Assembly: GCF_000378945.1 (NCBI RefSeq)
Contig: NZ_KB900539.1
Location: forward strand, 1,838,527-1,902,526
Length of the DNA stretch: 64,000 nucleotides
Source: Methyloversatilis universalis EHg5
GTDB taxonomy: Bacteria > Pseudomonadota > Gammaproteobacteria > Burkholderiales > Rhodocyclaceae
Direction: 5' to 3'
Position numbers and translations under genes: made by a program. Positions 46,743 through 56,154 of this stretch are shown here, piece after piece. The number at the start of each line of letters is the position of its first letter. The first letter of the stretch is position 1. The notes under the pieces were generated by a model, which did not search any database, was not told where the DNA came from, and saw only the letters and a list, made by a program, of their open reading frames with translations.

Positions 46743-47002
46743 GCGACGCTGCGCGAATCGGCACACCGCCTGCTGTTTCGTGAGCAATGCCATATGAGTG
46801 GAAGAGGCGAAGCCCGGATCGCGCAAGCGGCGTCTGCGCGCAGGGTGGGTTGCCTCGCACGCGCTGTCGGGCGCCCGTCTGCGCGCAACGACTCGATGCG
46901 CGCAGCGGTGCGCGGACATGGCGGTCAGCGCCTGCATGCAGGCCAGGAATGGGCAGAAGGTGAAAGGGAATGCGCTGTGCGTGGCTGCACAGCGCGGGCG
47001 CG

Positions 47003-48088
<1,086 letters not shown>

Positions 48089-48127
48089 GGCGGCAGCCGG
48101 ACGCGCAGGGCGTCCGGCTCGGTCGGA

Positions 48128-49135
48128 TCAGCGGCGGGTGACGATCTGGTCGTACAGCGCGCCGTCGGCGAAATGGGCTTTCTGCACCGCATCCCAGCCG
48201 CCCAGCCTGCCTTCCACCGTGAAGGTGCGGATGGCCGGGAACTGCGCAGCGTACTTCTTCAGCACGGCTTCGTTGCGCGGGCGGAAATGGTGCTTCGCGA
48301 TGATGTCCTGGCCTTCCGGCGAGAACAGGTACTGCAGATAGGCTTCCGCCTGCTTGCGGGTACCGCGCTTGTCCACCACCTTGTCCACCAGCGACACCGG
48401 TGCGGCTGCTTCGACCGACAGCGACGGATAGACGATGTCGAACTGGTCACCGCCGACTTCCTTGTCCAGCAGCACCGCCTCGTTCTCGAAGGTGATGAGC
48501 ACGTCGCCGATGCCGCGCTGGGTGAAGGTGGTGGTGGCGCCGCGGCCGCCGCCATCCAGCACCGGCACGTTGGCGAACAGCTTGCTCACGAAGTCCTTCG
48601 CGGCGGCTGCGTCGTCGTTGTGCTTCGACAGGGCGTAGCCCCAGGCGGCGACATAGGTGTAGCGGCCGTTGCCCGAAGTTTTCGGGTTGGGCACGATGAC
48701 CTGCAGGCCCGGCCGCACCAGGTCGGACCAGTCCTTGATCGCCTTCGGGTTGCCCTTGCGCACCAGGAACACCGTGGTCGTGGTGTAGGGCGCGGCGTCG
48801 TTCGGCAGGCGCTTGCGCCAGTCCGGCGACACCAGATTGTTCTTCACCAGGATGTCGATGTCCGGCGACTGGTTCATCGTGATCACGTCCGCTTCCAGAC
48901 CACCGATCACCGCACCGGCCTGCTTGCTCGAGCCGCCGTGCGACTGGTTCAGCGTCAGCGTCTCGCCGGTCTTGCCCTTCCACTGCGCGATGAACGCCGG
49001 GTTGATGTCCTTGTACAGCTCGCGCGCGACGTCGTAGCTCACGTTGAGCAGCGTGGTGTCGGCGTGCGCCGGCAGGGCGGCGGTCAGCAGCGACAGGAGG
49101 GCGGCCGATATCAGGGTTCTGCGACGGATGGACAT
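48128..49135 (-). CDS. sbp: Sulfate-binding periplasmic protein (second copy)
   Basis: A 335-residue Sbp paralogue of the protein at 41647. It has a signal peptide (LLSLLTAALPAHA, cut before DTTLLN), [19 protein letters not shown] and LNQSHGGSSKQAGAV, so the ligand-site Lys is SK rather than GK. The difference may change affinity or specificity, e.g. thiosulfate. CTTTCCGGAGTCC before the ATG at 49135 carries a GGAG ribosome-binding site. It likely forms an operon with the sigma-54 activator gene. Confidence 0.93.
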   Translation of the reverse strand: MSIRRRTLISAALLSLLTAALPAHADTTLLNVSYDVARELYKDINPAFIAQWKGKTGETLTLNQSHGGSSKQAGAVIGGLEADVITMNQSPDIDILVKNNLVSPDWRKRLPNDAAPYTTTTVFLVRKGNPKAIKDWSDLVRPGLQVIVPNPKTSGNGRYTYVAAWGYALSKHNDDAAAAKDFVSKLFANVPVLDGGGRGATTTFTQRGIGDVLITFENEAVLLDKEVGGDQFDIVYPSLSVEAAAPVSLVDKVVDKRGTRKQAEAYLQYLFSPEGQDIIAKHHFRPRNEAVLKKYAAQFPAIRTFTVEGRLGGWDAVQKAHFADGALYDQIVTRR

Positions 49136-49197
49136 GAGGACTCCGGAAAGGGGTGAGCGATGCAGCTTAGGCGCGAGTGCTGAGCGCGTGAAGTAAC

Positions 49198-49215
49198 AAG
49201 AAACGATGTACTTAT
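49198..49215 (-). promoter_or_regulatory. Candidate CysB-type operator upstream of the second sbp
   Basis: Plus-strand AAGAAA-N5-TACTTAT, 63 bases upstream of the sbp start. It matches the sites at 33685 and 42730 in sequence and in five-base spacing. Confidence 0.5.
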
Positions 49216-50039
49216 TACTCTTCTGAATAAGCAAGCCGGTCGGCGGTGATCACGGCCGGCTGCGGCCGACCCAGCGCGTGGCCCTGGGCCAGGGCCACGC
49301 CGGCGTCGCGCAGCCGTGGCGTCAGCCCGTCCTGCCCGACCCGCTTCACGATGAGCTGAATGCCATGGCGGGCGCACAGATCGGCATGGCGGCCGATATC
49401 GCGCAGCGTGTCGTCGCGGCCGCCGTCCAGTTTCACGAAATCCGGCCGCACGTGACGTACCAGTTCGCCGATCTGTTCGCCGCGCGCCAGATTCACGCCC
49501 ACCCGGTAACCGTTGTAGCGGTAGTTCAGCAGCACGTAGGCGAGCAGCGAGAAATCGCTGCTCATCGCCTCCGGCGACTCGATCACGATGCGGCGGCGCT
49601 CGATGTCCAGCGCCGACAGCACCCGGCCGAAGGCGCTGCCGTGGTCTTCGCCCACCGCCAGCATGAGCCGGCCGTGCACGTTCAGGAACAGGCTGGCGTC
49701 GTTGTCGGCGCTGCCGAAGTAGTTCAGCACGTGCAGCGTGCGGCACAGCCGGTCCAGTTCGATCAGCGCTTCATCGCTGGCAGCGTTGGCAAACAGGTTC
49801 CAGGGCGACAGGTCGCCGCCGGTTTCGTCGAAGGAGCGGATGAAAGCTTCGTGGCCGATGCCGCGTCCGGTTTCGAGATCGATCAGGGGCTGGAATACCG
49901 ACGACAGGCTGCTGCGCAGGAAGCGGCCGGCCACCCGGCTTTCGGGTGTGATCCATACCGCCTGCGCACCGTCGGCGGTGCGCGGCAGCGCGTGCAGATA
50001 GCGTTCGAGTGCAGACGGGGCGGTCGCGACCGTGTTCAT
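49215..50039 (-). CDS. Degenerate EAL-domain protein
   Basis: A 274-residue soluble protein with the EAL fold but broken catalysis. HEAFIR keeps the first Glu, FLNVHGR and IVIESPEAM keep other ligands, but the DDFG loop is replaced by VNLARG and the EGVE motif by VKRVGQ. It is therefore unlikely to cleave c-di-GMP and may instead bind it or a protein partner. It lies between the sbp-activator pair and the rhodanese/encapsulin block, so a sulfur-control role is possible but not shown. Confidence 0.8.
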   Translation of the reverse strand: MNTVATAPSALERYLHALPRTADGAQAVWITPESRVAGRFLRSSLSSVFQPLIDLETGRGIGHEAFIRSFDETGGDLSPWNLFANAASDEALIELDRLCRTLHVLNYFGSADNDASLFLNVHGRLMLAVGEDHGSAFGRVLSALDIERRRIVIESPEAMSSDFSLLAYVLLNYRYNGYRVGVNLARGEQIGELVRHVRPDFVKLDGGRDDTLRDIGRHADLCARHGIQLIVKRVGQDGLTPRLRDAGVALAQGHALGRPQPAVITADRLAYSEE

Positions 50040-50073
50040 GGTGTCCTCCGCAGGGTGCTGACGGCGTCCGCCG

Positions 50074-50259
50074 TCATTCGATCAGGATGTAGGTGCTGTA
50101 CAGCAGTGCGATGCCCAGGCTGAACACGATTGCGGCCAGCACCTTGTCGACCAGCGGAATGGGCTGAGCGGGCAGGGCCGGTTCCGGCGGCGATTCGATT
50201 CGTCGCGGCGTGTCCTTGCCCTCGGCATGACCGGGGCGTGAAAGATCCGGGCTGTTCAT
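50074..50259 (-). CDS. Small single-pass membrane protein
   Basis: A 61-residue protein with a Pro-rich polar N-terminus and one C-terminal membrane segment (VLAAIVFSLGIALLYSTYIL). No family is recognised. There is no convincing ribosome-binding site, so support is limited to the clean hydrophobic helix and its position directly upstream of the degenerate EAL gene on the same strand. Confidence 0.5.
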   Translation of the reverse strand: MNSPDLSRPGHAEGKDTPRRIESPPEPALPAQPIPLVDKVLAAIVFSLGIALLYSTYILIE

Positions 50260-50523
50260 GGGCCGACTGTAGTGCGCCTGCCAGGCCCGCCCAACCAATC
50301 AATTCTGCTGAGCTTATGCAGCGCCGCTTAGCGGAAATCCTGCAGTGCTTTTCATGGATTGGATCTGAAATTCAATTGGTTTGAGTGCGGGGTGGCGGCC
50401 GATAGATTGGCGTCACCGCAGCGGCTGCCGACGCAGCGACGCGGTGCCGGTCCGGCGTGGCGCGATGAGGTGCTCTTCCTCCGCAGGCCCCGGGCCGCGA
50501 TGTCCTGTCGAGGAGGAATGAAA

Positions 50524-51018
50524 ATGACTGCAGCAATCCAGGGCGCAACGGCGTCCGCAACCCGCCCGGCGGTGCTCGACGCGCCGCCGCTGTCCATCGC
50601 CCGTGAGCGGGCCGAACACGACGCGCTGCTCTACGCCGGTGGCGTCACGCCGGAACAGGCCTGGGCGCTGGTGAGCGCCGGCGACGCGGTGCTGGTCGAT
50701 GTGCGCACCGCGGAAGAACGCAAGTTCGTCGGCCATGTGCCGGGCAGCGTGCACGTGGCCTGGGCCACCGGCACCTCGATGACCCGCAACCCGCGCTTCG
50801 TGAAGGAACTGGAAACCCGCGTCGGCAAGGACGTGGTCATCCTGCTGCTGTGCCGCAGCGGCAAGCGTTCCGCGGCCGCGGCCGAAGCGGCGGCCAAGGC
50901 CGGATTCCGCCATGTGTTCAATGTGCTCGAAGGTTTCGAGGGCGAACTGAATGCCGACGGCCAGCGCCGCAACAGTGGCGGCTGGGTAGTGCGCAGCCTG
51001 CCCTGGCAGCAGGACTGA
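50524..51018 (+). CDS. Rhodanese-domain sulfurtransferase
   Basis: A 164-residue single-domain rhodanese. The active-site loop is LLLCRSGKRSA with the catalytic Cys; VLVDVRTAEERKFVGHVPGS is the conserved N-terminal part. Rhodaneses move sulfane sulfur as an enzyme persulfide. AGGAGG seven bases before the ATG at 50524 supports this start over the ATG at 50518. It leads the plus-strand sulfur block followed by serine acetyltransferase and the encapsulin pair. Confidence 0.9.
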   Translation: MTAAIQGATASATRPAVLDAPPLSIARERAEHDALLYAGGVTPEQAWALVSAGDAVLVDVRTAEERKFVGHVPGSVHVAWATGTSMTRNPRFVKELETRVGKDVVILLLCRSGKRSAAAAEAAAKAGFRHVFNVLEGFEGELNADGQRRNSGGWVVRSLPWQQD

Positions 51019-51076
51019 AGGTCTCGCGGCGGCCGCCGGGCGGCTGCCTTCAATCACCCGGCAACGGAGATCCCGC

Positions 51077-52045
51077 ATGACGCTCAAGAAAGGCGGCCTC
51101 ACAAGGGCGGTCGAATCCGAAGGTTCCTGGCAGCTCGATCGCATCGTGACCGAGCTGCGCGACATCCGTGCGCGCTGGCGTGGCGCGCAGCAGCGCCAGA
51201 CCGAATGCGGCGCGCGCGAATTCCCATCGCGCGACGCGCTGCGCGACATTGCCGAGGCGCTGTGCGCCGCGCTGTTCCCGATGCGGCTGGGTCCGTCCGA
51301 CCTGCATCAGGAGAGCGAGGATTTTTTCATCGGCTACACGCTGGACGCCGCGCTCAACGGCCTGCTGCATCAGGTCAGGCTGGAACTGCGCTACGACGCC
51401 CGCCGCGCGAATACGCCGCAGACCGAGGTCGATGCGCTGGCGCGCACCATCGTCGCCGAATTCGCGCTGGCGCTGCCGGCACTGCGCGCGCTGCTCGATA
51501 CCGACGTGCTGGCCGCCTACCAGGGCGACCCGGCCGCGCGCAGCGTGGACGAAGTGCTGCTGTGCTACCCGGGCGTGATCGCGGTCATCCATCACCGCAT
51601 TGCGCACCGGCTGTATGCGCTGGGCGCGCCGCTGGTGGCCCGCATCATCGCCGAAGCCGCGCATTCGGACACCGGCATCGACATCCATCCGGGCGCGCAG
51701 ATCGGCGCCGGCTTCTTCATCGACCACGGCACCGGTGTGGTGATCGGCGAAACCGCGGTGATCGGCGAACGGGTGCGGCTGTACCAGGCGGTCACGCTCG
51801 GCGCCAAGCGCTTTCCGGCCGACGAGGAAGGCACGCTGCAGAAGGGTTTGCCGCGGCACCCGCTGGTCGAGGACGACGTGGTCATCTACGCCGGCGCCAC
51901 CATTCTGGGCCGGGTCACGATAGGGCGCGGTTCGACCATAGGCGGCAATGTGTGGCTCACCCGCAGCGTACCGGCCGGCAGCCATATCACCCAGGCCAGT
52001 TCCCAGCACACCAGCGTGCTGCCTGCCGAGCTGGCGGCGTCATGA
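51077..52045 (+). CDS. epsC: Serine O-acetyltransferase, EpsC/SrpH type
   Basis: A 322-residue left-handed beta-helix acyltransferase. DIHPGAQIGAGFFIDHGTGVVIGE contains the CysE-family catalytic His in the first turns (here kept to the core IDHGTGVVIGE), then GNVWLTRSVPAGS. It makes O-acetylserine for cysteine synthesis, which feeds the cysteine desulfurase downstream. It is the subtype found beside family 2A encapsulins. It overlaps the XRE gene by four bases. Confidence 0.9.
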   Translation: MTLKKGGLTRAVESEGSWQLDRIVTELRDIRARWRGAQQRQTECGAREFPSRDALRDIAEALCAALFPMRLGPSDLHQESEDFFIGYTLDAALNGLLHQVRLELRYDARRANTPQTEVDALARTIVAEFALALPALRALLDTDVLAAYQGDPAARSVDEVLLCYPGVIAVIHHRIAHRLYALGAPLVARIIAEAAHSDTGIDIHPGAQIGAGFFIDHGTGVVIGETAVIGERVRLYQAVTLGAKRFPADEEGTLQKGLPRHPLVEDDVVIYAGATILGRVTIGRGSTIGGNVWLTRSVPAGSHITQASSQHTSVLPAELAAS

Positions 52046-52362
52046 GCCCGCGTCCGGTCGTACTGCCGCCGGCGGTGGCGGACGCGCTCACCCGCCGCTT
52101 CGGCCGCGCGGTGCGCGAGGTGCGCGAAGCCCGCGGCTGGTCACAGGAAGCGCTGGCCGAGCGCGCAGAGCTGAACCGCTCCTATCTCGGTGAAGTGGAA
52201 CGTGGCGGTGCCATGCCCTCGCTGGCCACCGTGGCCAAGCTCGCTTTTGCGCTCGATCTGCCCACCTCTCATCTGCTGGCCCGCTGCGAAGCGGGCAGTG
52301 CGCTGCTGGCCGAACCCGGCCGCGCTGCCGGCTGGCCGGCGGCGGAGCAGGCGTCCGCATGA
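52042..52362 (+). CDS. XRE-family HTH transcriptional regulator
   Basis: A 106-residue regulator with one Cro/C1-type HTH (VREARGWSQEALAERAEL and SYLGEVERG) and a short C-terminus. It probably controls the encapsulin genes downstream, from which it is separated by 114 bases holding an AT-rich operator-like stretch. It is translationally coupled to the serine acetyltransferase gene. Confidence 0.9.
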   Translation: MSPRPVVLPPAVADALTRRFGRAVREVREARGWSQEALAERAELNRSYLGEVERGGAMPSLATVAKLAFALDLPTSHLLARCEAGSALLAEPGRAAGWPAAEQASA

Positions 52363-52411
52363 AGCACGCGCAGCCGGCATTGATGGCTATAGCCGGTTGA
52401 TCGGCGCTTAG

Positions 52412-52432
52412 AAGAAACAGATATTTGCTTAG
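52412..52432. promoter_or_regulatory. Operator-like AT-rich site before the encapsulin gene
   Basis: AAGAAA-N8-TGCTTAG, similar to the sulfur-uptake motifs but with an eight-base spacer and in the opposite orientation to its gene. CTTAG also occurs at 52407-52411. It lies 45-65 bases before the encapsulin start. Confidence 0.35.
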
Positions 52433-52476
52433 CAATTTTTCGCATAACCAGAATCCATCCCCTCAAGGAGCCTCAC

Positions 52477-53406
52477 ATGGCCGATACCCCCGAACAGCTG
52501 GCACTTGGCGACAACGCCGCCCGCCAGCTTGCCAATGCCACCAAGACCGTCCCGCAGCTGTCCACCATCACGCCGCGCTGGCTGGTGCACCTGCTGCAGT
52601 GGCTGCCGGTCGAGGCCGGCATCTACCGCGTGAACCGGGTGAAGAACCCGCAGGACGTGCGGGTTGCGTGCTCGCAGCGTGACGAAGCCGAACTGCCGCA
52701 GATTTTCGTCGACTACGACGAACAGCCGCGCGAGTACTTCCTGAACGCGGTCACCACGGTGCTCGACGTGCACACCCGCGTGTCCGACCTCTACAGCAGC
52801 CCGCACGACCAGATCAAGGAGCAGCTGCGCCTGACCATCGAAACGATCAAGGAGCGGCAGGAAAGCGAACTGATCAACAACCCGGAATACGGCCTGCTGG
52901 CCAATGTGCACGACGACCAGCGCATCTCCACGCTGACCGGCGCGCCGACCCCGGACGACATGGACGACCTGATCGGCAAGGTGTGGAAGGAGCCCGGCTT
53001 CTTCCTGACCCACCCGCTGGCGATCGCCGCTTTCGGCCGCGAATGCACCCGCCGCGGCGTGCCGCCGCCCACCGTGAGCCTGTTCGGTTCGCAGTTCCTG
53101 ACCTGGCGCGGCCTGCCGCTGATCCCGTCGGACAAGGTGCCGGTCGAGGACGGCAAGACCAAGATCATCCTGCTGCGCACCGGCGAAAAGCGTCAGGGCG
53201 TGGTCGGCCTGTTCCAGCCGGGCATTGCCGGCGAACAGAGCCCGGGCCTGTCGGTGCGCTTCATGGGCATCAACCGCAACGCGATCGCGTCCTACCTGAT
53301 TTCGCTGTATTGCTCCCTGGCCGTGCTGACCGAAGACGCGCTGGCTGTGCTCGATGACGTGGAGATCGGCAAGTACCATGAGTATCCCGACACCTACAAG
53401 CAGTAA
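52477..53406 (+). CDS. srpI: Family 2A encapsulin nanocompartment shell protein
   Basis: A 309-residue HK97-fold shell protein. The sequence matches SrpI-type family 2A encapsulins: PQLSTITPRWLVHLLQWLPVE near residue 30, YDEQPREYFLNAVTTVL and PTVSLFGSQFLTWRGLPL; the last part SVRFMGINRNAIASYLISLY is the axial domain. Family 2A shells package cysteine desulfurase and store sulfur. AAGGAG six bases before the ATG at 52477 supports the start. Its 3' end overlaps the cargo gene by 29 bases. Confidence 0.94.
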   Translation: MADTPEQLALGDNAARQLANATKTVPQLSTITPRWLVHLLQWLPVEAGIYRVNRVKNPQDVRVACSQRDEAELPQIFVDYDEQPREYFLNAVTTVLDVHTRVSDLYSSPHDQIKEQLRLTIETIKERQESELINNPEYGLLANVHDDQRISTLTGAPTPDDMDDLIGKVWKEPGFFLTHPLAIAAFGRECTRRGVPPPTVSLFGSQFLTWRGLPLIPSDKVPVEDGKTKIILLRTGEKRQGVVGLFQPGIAGEQSPGLSVRFMGINRNAIASYLISLYCSLAVLTEDALAVLDDVEIGKYHEYPDTYKQ

Positions 53407-55339
53407 CGTGAGCGGCCTGAGCTCACCGCTGCCGCCCGGGGCGCCGGACGAATCGCTGCTGTCGCGGCTGGCCAGCGAACTGTTCGCTGCGCTGCCCGGC
53501 CAGACGCCGCCGTCGTTCGACGCGCCGCTGAGCGCGGCACCCACGCCGTCGCCGCAGGCGCCCGCGCTGCCGCTGCCGGCCGATGCGCCGTCCAGCCCGG
53601 CTTTCGCCGCTGCACCGGTGGCGCCGCAGCACGCGCTGTCGCTCGGCGCCTCGTCGCCGGCGCTGGTGCCGCATTCGAGCGCGGGCAACGGACTGCCGGA
53701 TGCGGCGGTCGACGCGGTACCGGTCGGCGCACCGCGTGCCGGCGGCGTGCACGGCGTGCCCGAAGCCTATGCGGCGGCGCTGCCGGCGGTGGAGCACGCT
53801 TCGCCGCAGGCGGGGGGCGCCTCGGCACCGTCCTCGCCCTATTACTTTCTGGGCGAGGCGAGTGCGCTGCAGTCGGCGCCCGGCGGTGCATCGCAGGGCG
53901 CGGTCAGCGTGCCGGACGACGATCGCGTGACCGCGCAGTCTTTCGGTCTGCCCGGTGGCGACGCCCTGCGTGCGCTGCTGGCTGCACCGTCGCGTGAGCC
54001 TGCGCTGCCGGTCACGGCGGCGCCGGCGGCGTCGGACTATTACTTCGTGCAGCCGCAGGCAGCGCCCACCGTCGGCCACGCCGGCCGGGTGCCCAACGCC
54101 GATGCCGGCCGTCATCCGCCGTTCGACGTCAACGCGGTGCGGCGTGATTTCCCCATCCTCGCCGAACGCGTGAATGGCAAGCCGCTGGTGTGGTTCGACA
54201 ATGCGGCGACCACGCAGAAGCCGCAGGCGGTGATCGACCGGCTGGCCTACTTCTACGCGCACGAAAATTCCAACATCCACCGCGCGGCGCACGAACTGGC
54301 CGCCCGCGCGACCGATGCCTACGAGGCGGCGCGGCAGAAGGTGGCGCGCTTCATCGGCGCCGGTTCGGTCGAGGAAATCATTTTCGTGCGCGGCGCCACC
54401 GAAGCCATCAATCTGGTGGCCAAGAGCTGGGGTGCGAAGCACATAGGCGCCGGCGACGAAATCATCGTGTCCAATCTGGAACACCACGCCAACATCGTGC
54501 CCTGGCAGCAGCTGGCGGCCGAGAAGGGCGCGAAGATCCGCGTGATTCCGGTCGACGACAGCGGGCAGGTGCTGCTGGAGGAGTACAGGCGCCTGCTCAA
54601 CGAGAAGACGAAGCTGGTGGCGGTCACCCAGGTGTCGAACGCGCTGGGCACCGTGGTGCCGGTGCAGGAGATCGTCGATCTGGCGCATCGCGCCGGCGCG
54701 AAAACGCTGGTTGATGGCGCGCAGTCGGTGTCGCACATGCGGGTGAATGTGCGTGCGCTCGATACTGATTTCTTCGTGTTCTCGGGCCACAAGATCTTCG
54801 GCCCGACCGGCATCGGTGTGGTGTTCGGCAAGCGCGACGTGCTGGAGGACATGCCGCCCTGGCAGGGCGGCGGCAACATGATCCAGGACGTTACCTTCGA
54901 GCGCACGGTGTTCCATCCGCCGCCGGCGCGTTTCGAAGCCGGAACCGGCAACATCGCCGACGCGGTGGGGCTGGGCGCGGCGCTGGATTACGTCGACCGC
55001 GTGGGCATCGAGAACATCGCGCGTTACGAGCATGACCTGCTGGTCTATGCCACGCACGCGATCCGCGACATTCCGGGCGTGCGGCTGATCGGCACCGCGG
55101 CCGACAAGGCCAGCGTGCTGTCCTTCGTGCTGAAGGGCTACTCGACGGATGAAGTCGGCCGTGCGCTGAACCAGGAAGGCATCGCGGTGCGCACCGGCCA
55201 CCATTGCGCGCAGCCCATCCTGCGCCGCTTCGGCGTCGAAACCACGGTGCGTCCGTCGCTGGCCTTCTACAACACCTGCGAAGAGGTTGATCGCTTCGCC
55301 ACCGTCATCCGGCGGCTGGCGGGGCAGCGCAAGGTGTAG
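53378..55339 (+). CDS. Encapsulin cargo cysteine desulfurase with long N-terminal targeting region
   Basis: A 653-residue protein. Residues 1-245 are disordered, Ala/Pro-rich and hold two similar motifs, SPYYFLGEA (YYF at 155-157) and SDYYFVQPQ (YYF at 221-223), plus a predicted helix SLLSRLASELFAAL near the start; this extension is the encapsulation signal of 2A cargos. Residues 248-653 form a SufS-like desulfurase with FDNAATTQKP, PLP-Lys472 in SGHKIFGP and the persulfide Cys610 in RTGHHCAQP. It converts cysteine to alanine and enzyme-bound persulfide inside the shell. The start overlaps the shell gene by 29 bases. Confidence 0.93.
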   Translation: MSIPTPTSSNVSGLSSPLPPGAPDESLLSRLASELFAALPGQTPPSFDAPLSAAPTPSPQAPALPLPADAPSSPAFAAAPVAPQHALSLGASSPALVPHSSAGNGLPDAAVDAVPVGAPRAGGVHGVPEAYAAALPAVEHASPQAGGASAPSSPYYFLGEASALQSAPGGASQGAVSVPDDDRVTAQSFGLPGGDALRALLAAPSREPALPVTAAPAASDYYFVQPQAAPTVGHAGRVPNADAGRHPPFDVNAVRRDFPILAERVNGKPLVWFDNAATTQKPQAVIDRLAYFYAHENSNIHRAAHELAARATDAYEAARQKVARFIGAGSVEEIIFVRGATEAINLVAKSWGAKHIGAGDEIIVSNLEHHANIVPWQQLAAEKGAKIRVIPVDDSGQVLLEEYRRLLNEKTKLVAVTQVSNALGTVVPVQEIVDLAHRAGAKTLVDGAQSVSHMRVNVRALDTDFFVFSGHKIFGPTGIGVVFGKRDVLEDMPPWQGGGNMIQDVTFERTVFHPPPARFEAGTGNIADAVGLGAALDYVDRVGIENIARYEHDLLVYATHAIRDIPGVRLIGTAADKASVLSFVLKGYSTDEVGRALNQEGIAVRTGHHCAQPILRRFGVETTVRPSLAFYNTCEEVDRFATVIRRLAGQRKV

Positions 55340-55371
55340 GTTCGGCTTGCAGGCGGTAATGCAGCAAGGAA

Positions 55372-55407
55372 AACGGCGAGGCGCAGACATGCGCTTCGCC
55401 GTTTTTT
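55372..55407. terminator. Terminator after the desulfurase gene
   Basis: AACGGCGAGGCG pairs with CGCTTCGCCGTT (one G-T pair) around an eight-base loop, followed by a six-U tract. A short A-run on the other side would serve the convergent nitroreductase. Confidence 0.85.
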
Positions 55408-55426
55408 CTGCAGGGCCGGCCCGCGT

Positions 55427-56023
55427 TCAGTCGAACGCGAAGCGCCCTTCAGCCACCAGTTCGGCCAGCGGTTTGCGGGCATTGGGTTTTTCCCGTGCCT
55501 GCAGTTCCGGCGACAGCGTGGTCGCGTCGGTCTGGCGGCCGATGGCGATCACGATGTCCACCGAGTAGCCGTCGGGGATGCCCAGCACGCCCGGTGCGGC
55601 GGTGCGGTTGAAGCCGCCGATGGCGTGCGTACGCCAGCCGGACAGTTCGGCCTGGAAGGCGAGGCTGGCCCAGGCGGCACCGGCGTCGAGCGCGTGGGTG
55701 CGCAGCGGGCTGGTTTCGCTTTCGCCCGGCCGCTGGTGATGGGTGCGGCTCACCAGTACCACCAGTGCGGACGCGTTTTCCGCCCACACCTGATTGCCCG
55801 GGTTCAGCAGCGACAGCAGATAGGTCCAGCGGCCTTCGTTCCTCCGGGCATAGATGAAGCGCCAGGGCTGGCTGTTGTTGGCCGAAGGTGCCCAGCGCGC
55901 CGCCTCGAACAGCCGGAACAGTTCGTTTTCGGGAATGGTTTCGCCAGTGAAGGCGCGCGGCGACCAGCGGTTGATGAACAGCGGGTCGATGTCGTGATCG
56001 GCGATGCGTGCGGTGTCGGTCAT
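55427..56023 (-). CDS. Nitroreductase-family FMN enzyme
   Basis: A 198-residue nitroreductase-fold protein. RWSPRAFTGETIP and RWAPSANNSQPWRFIYA are the FMN-binding opening motifs, and PDGYSVDIVIAIG the C-terminal one. It reduces nitro or quinone compounds with NAD(P)H; the substrate is unknown. It lies downstream of the aldolase-like gene and may belong to the organosulfur module or be independent. Confidence 0.85.
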   Translation of the reverse strand: MTDTARIADHDIDPLFINRWSPRAFTGETIPENELFRLFEAARWAPSANNSQPWRFIYARRNEGRWTYLLSLLNPGNQVWAENASALVVLVSRTHHQRPGESETSPLRTHALDAGAAWASLAFQAELSGWRTHAIGGFNRTAAPGVLGIPDGYSVDIVIAIGRQTDATTLSPELQAREKPNARKPLAELVAEGRFAFD

Positions 56024-56069
56024 GGCGGTTCGGGTGGCGTGAGGTGGATAAAGGGACGCGCGCAGGAAG

Positions 56070-56095
56070 AAAAAAGCCGGGCCCTGCGGCCCGGC
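56070..56095 (-). terminator. Intrinsic terminator of the aldolase-like gene
   Basis: On the minus strand a perfect 8-base GC stem (GCCGGGCC / GGCCCGGC, CTGC-type loop) is followed by six T residues. It lies 60 bases after the class II aldolase stop. Confidence 0.8.
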
Positions 56096-56154
56096 GAACC
56101 TGATGCGATACGGAGCGCGAACGCCCGCAATGCGCACGAGGAGGAGTAAGCGGT

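Larger units (their letters stand above)
46527..47002. other. Regulatory intergenic region of the fusion operon
   Basis: These 476 bases contain a sigma-54 promoter (46630-46644) and a dyad cluster (46716-46742). Small open frames here have the base composition of noncoding or shadow sequence and no recognisable product. From 46745 to 47002 I see nothing further. The absence of a gene leaves room for activator binding. Confidence 0.6.

Noticed and set aside
46527-46937. N-terminal extension of the fusion protein by about 137 residues
   Set aside because: The added part has no domain, is Arg/His-rich and would place the sigma-54 promoter inside the coding region.
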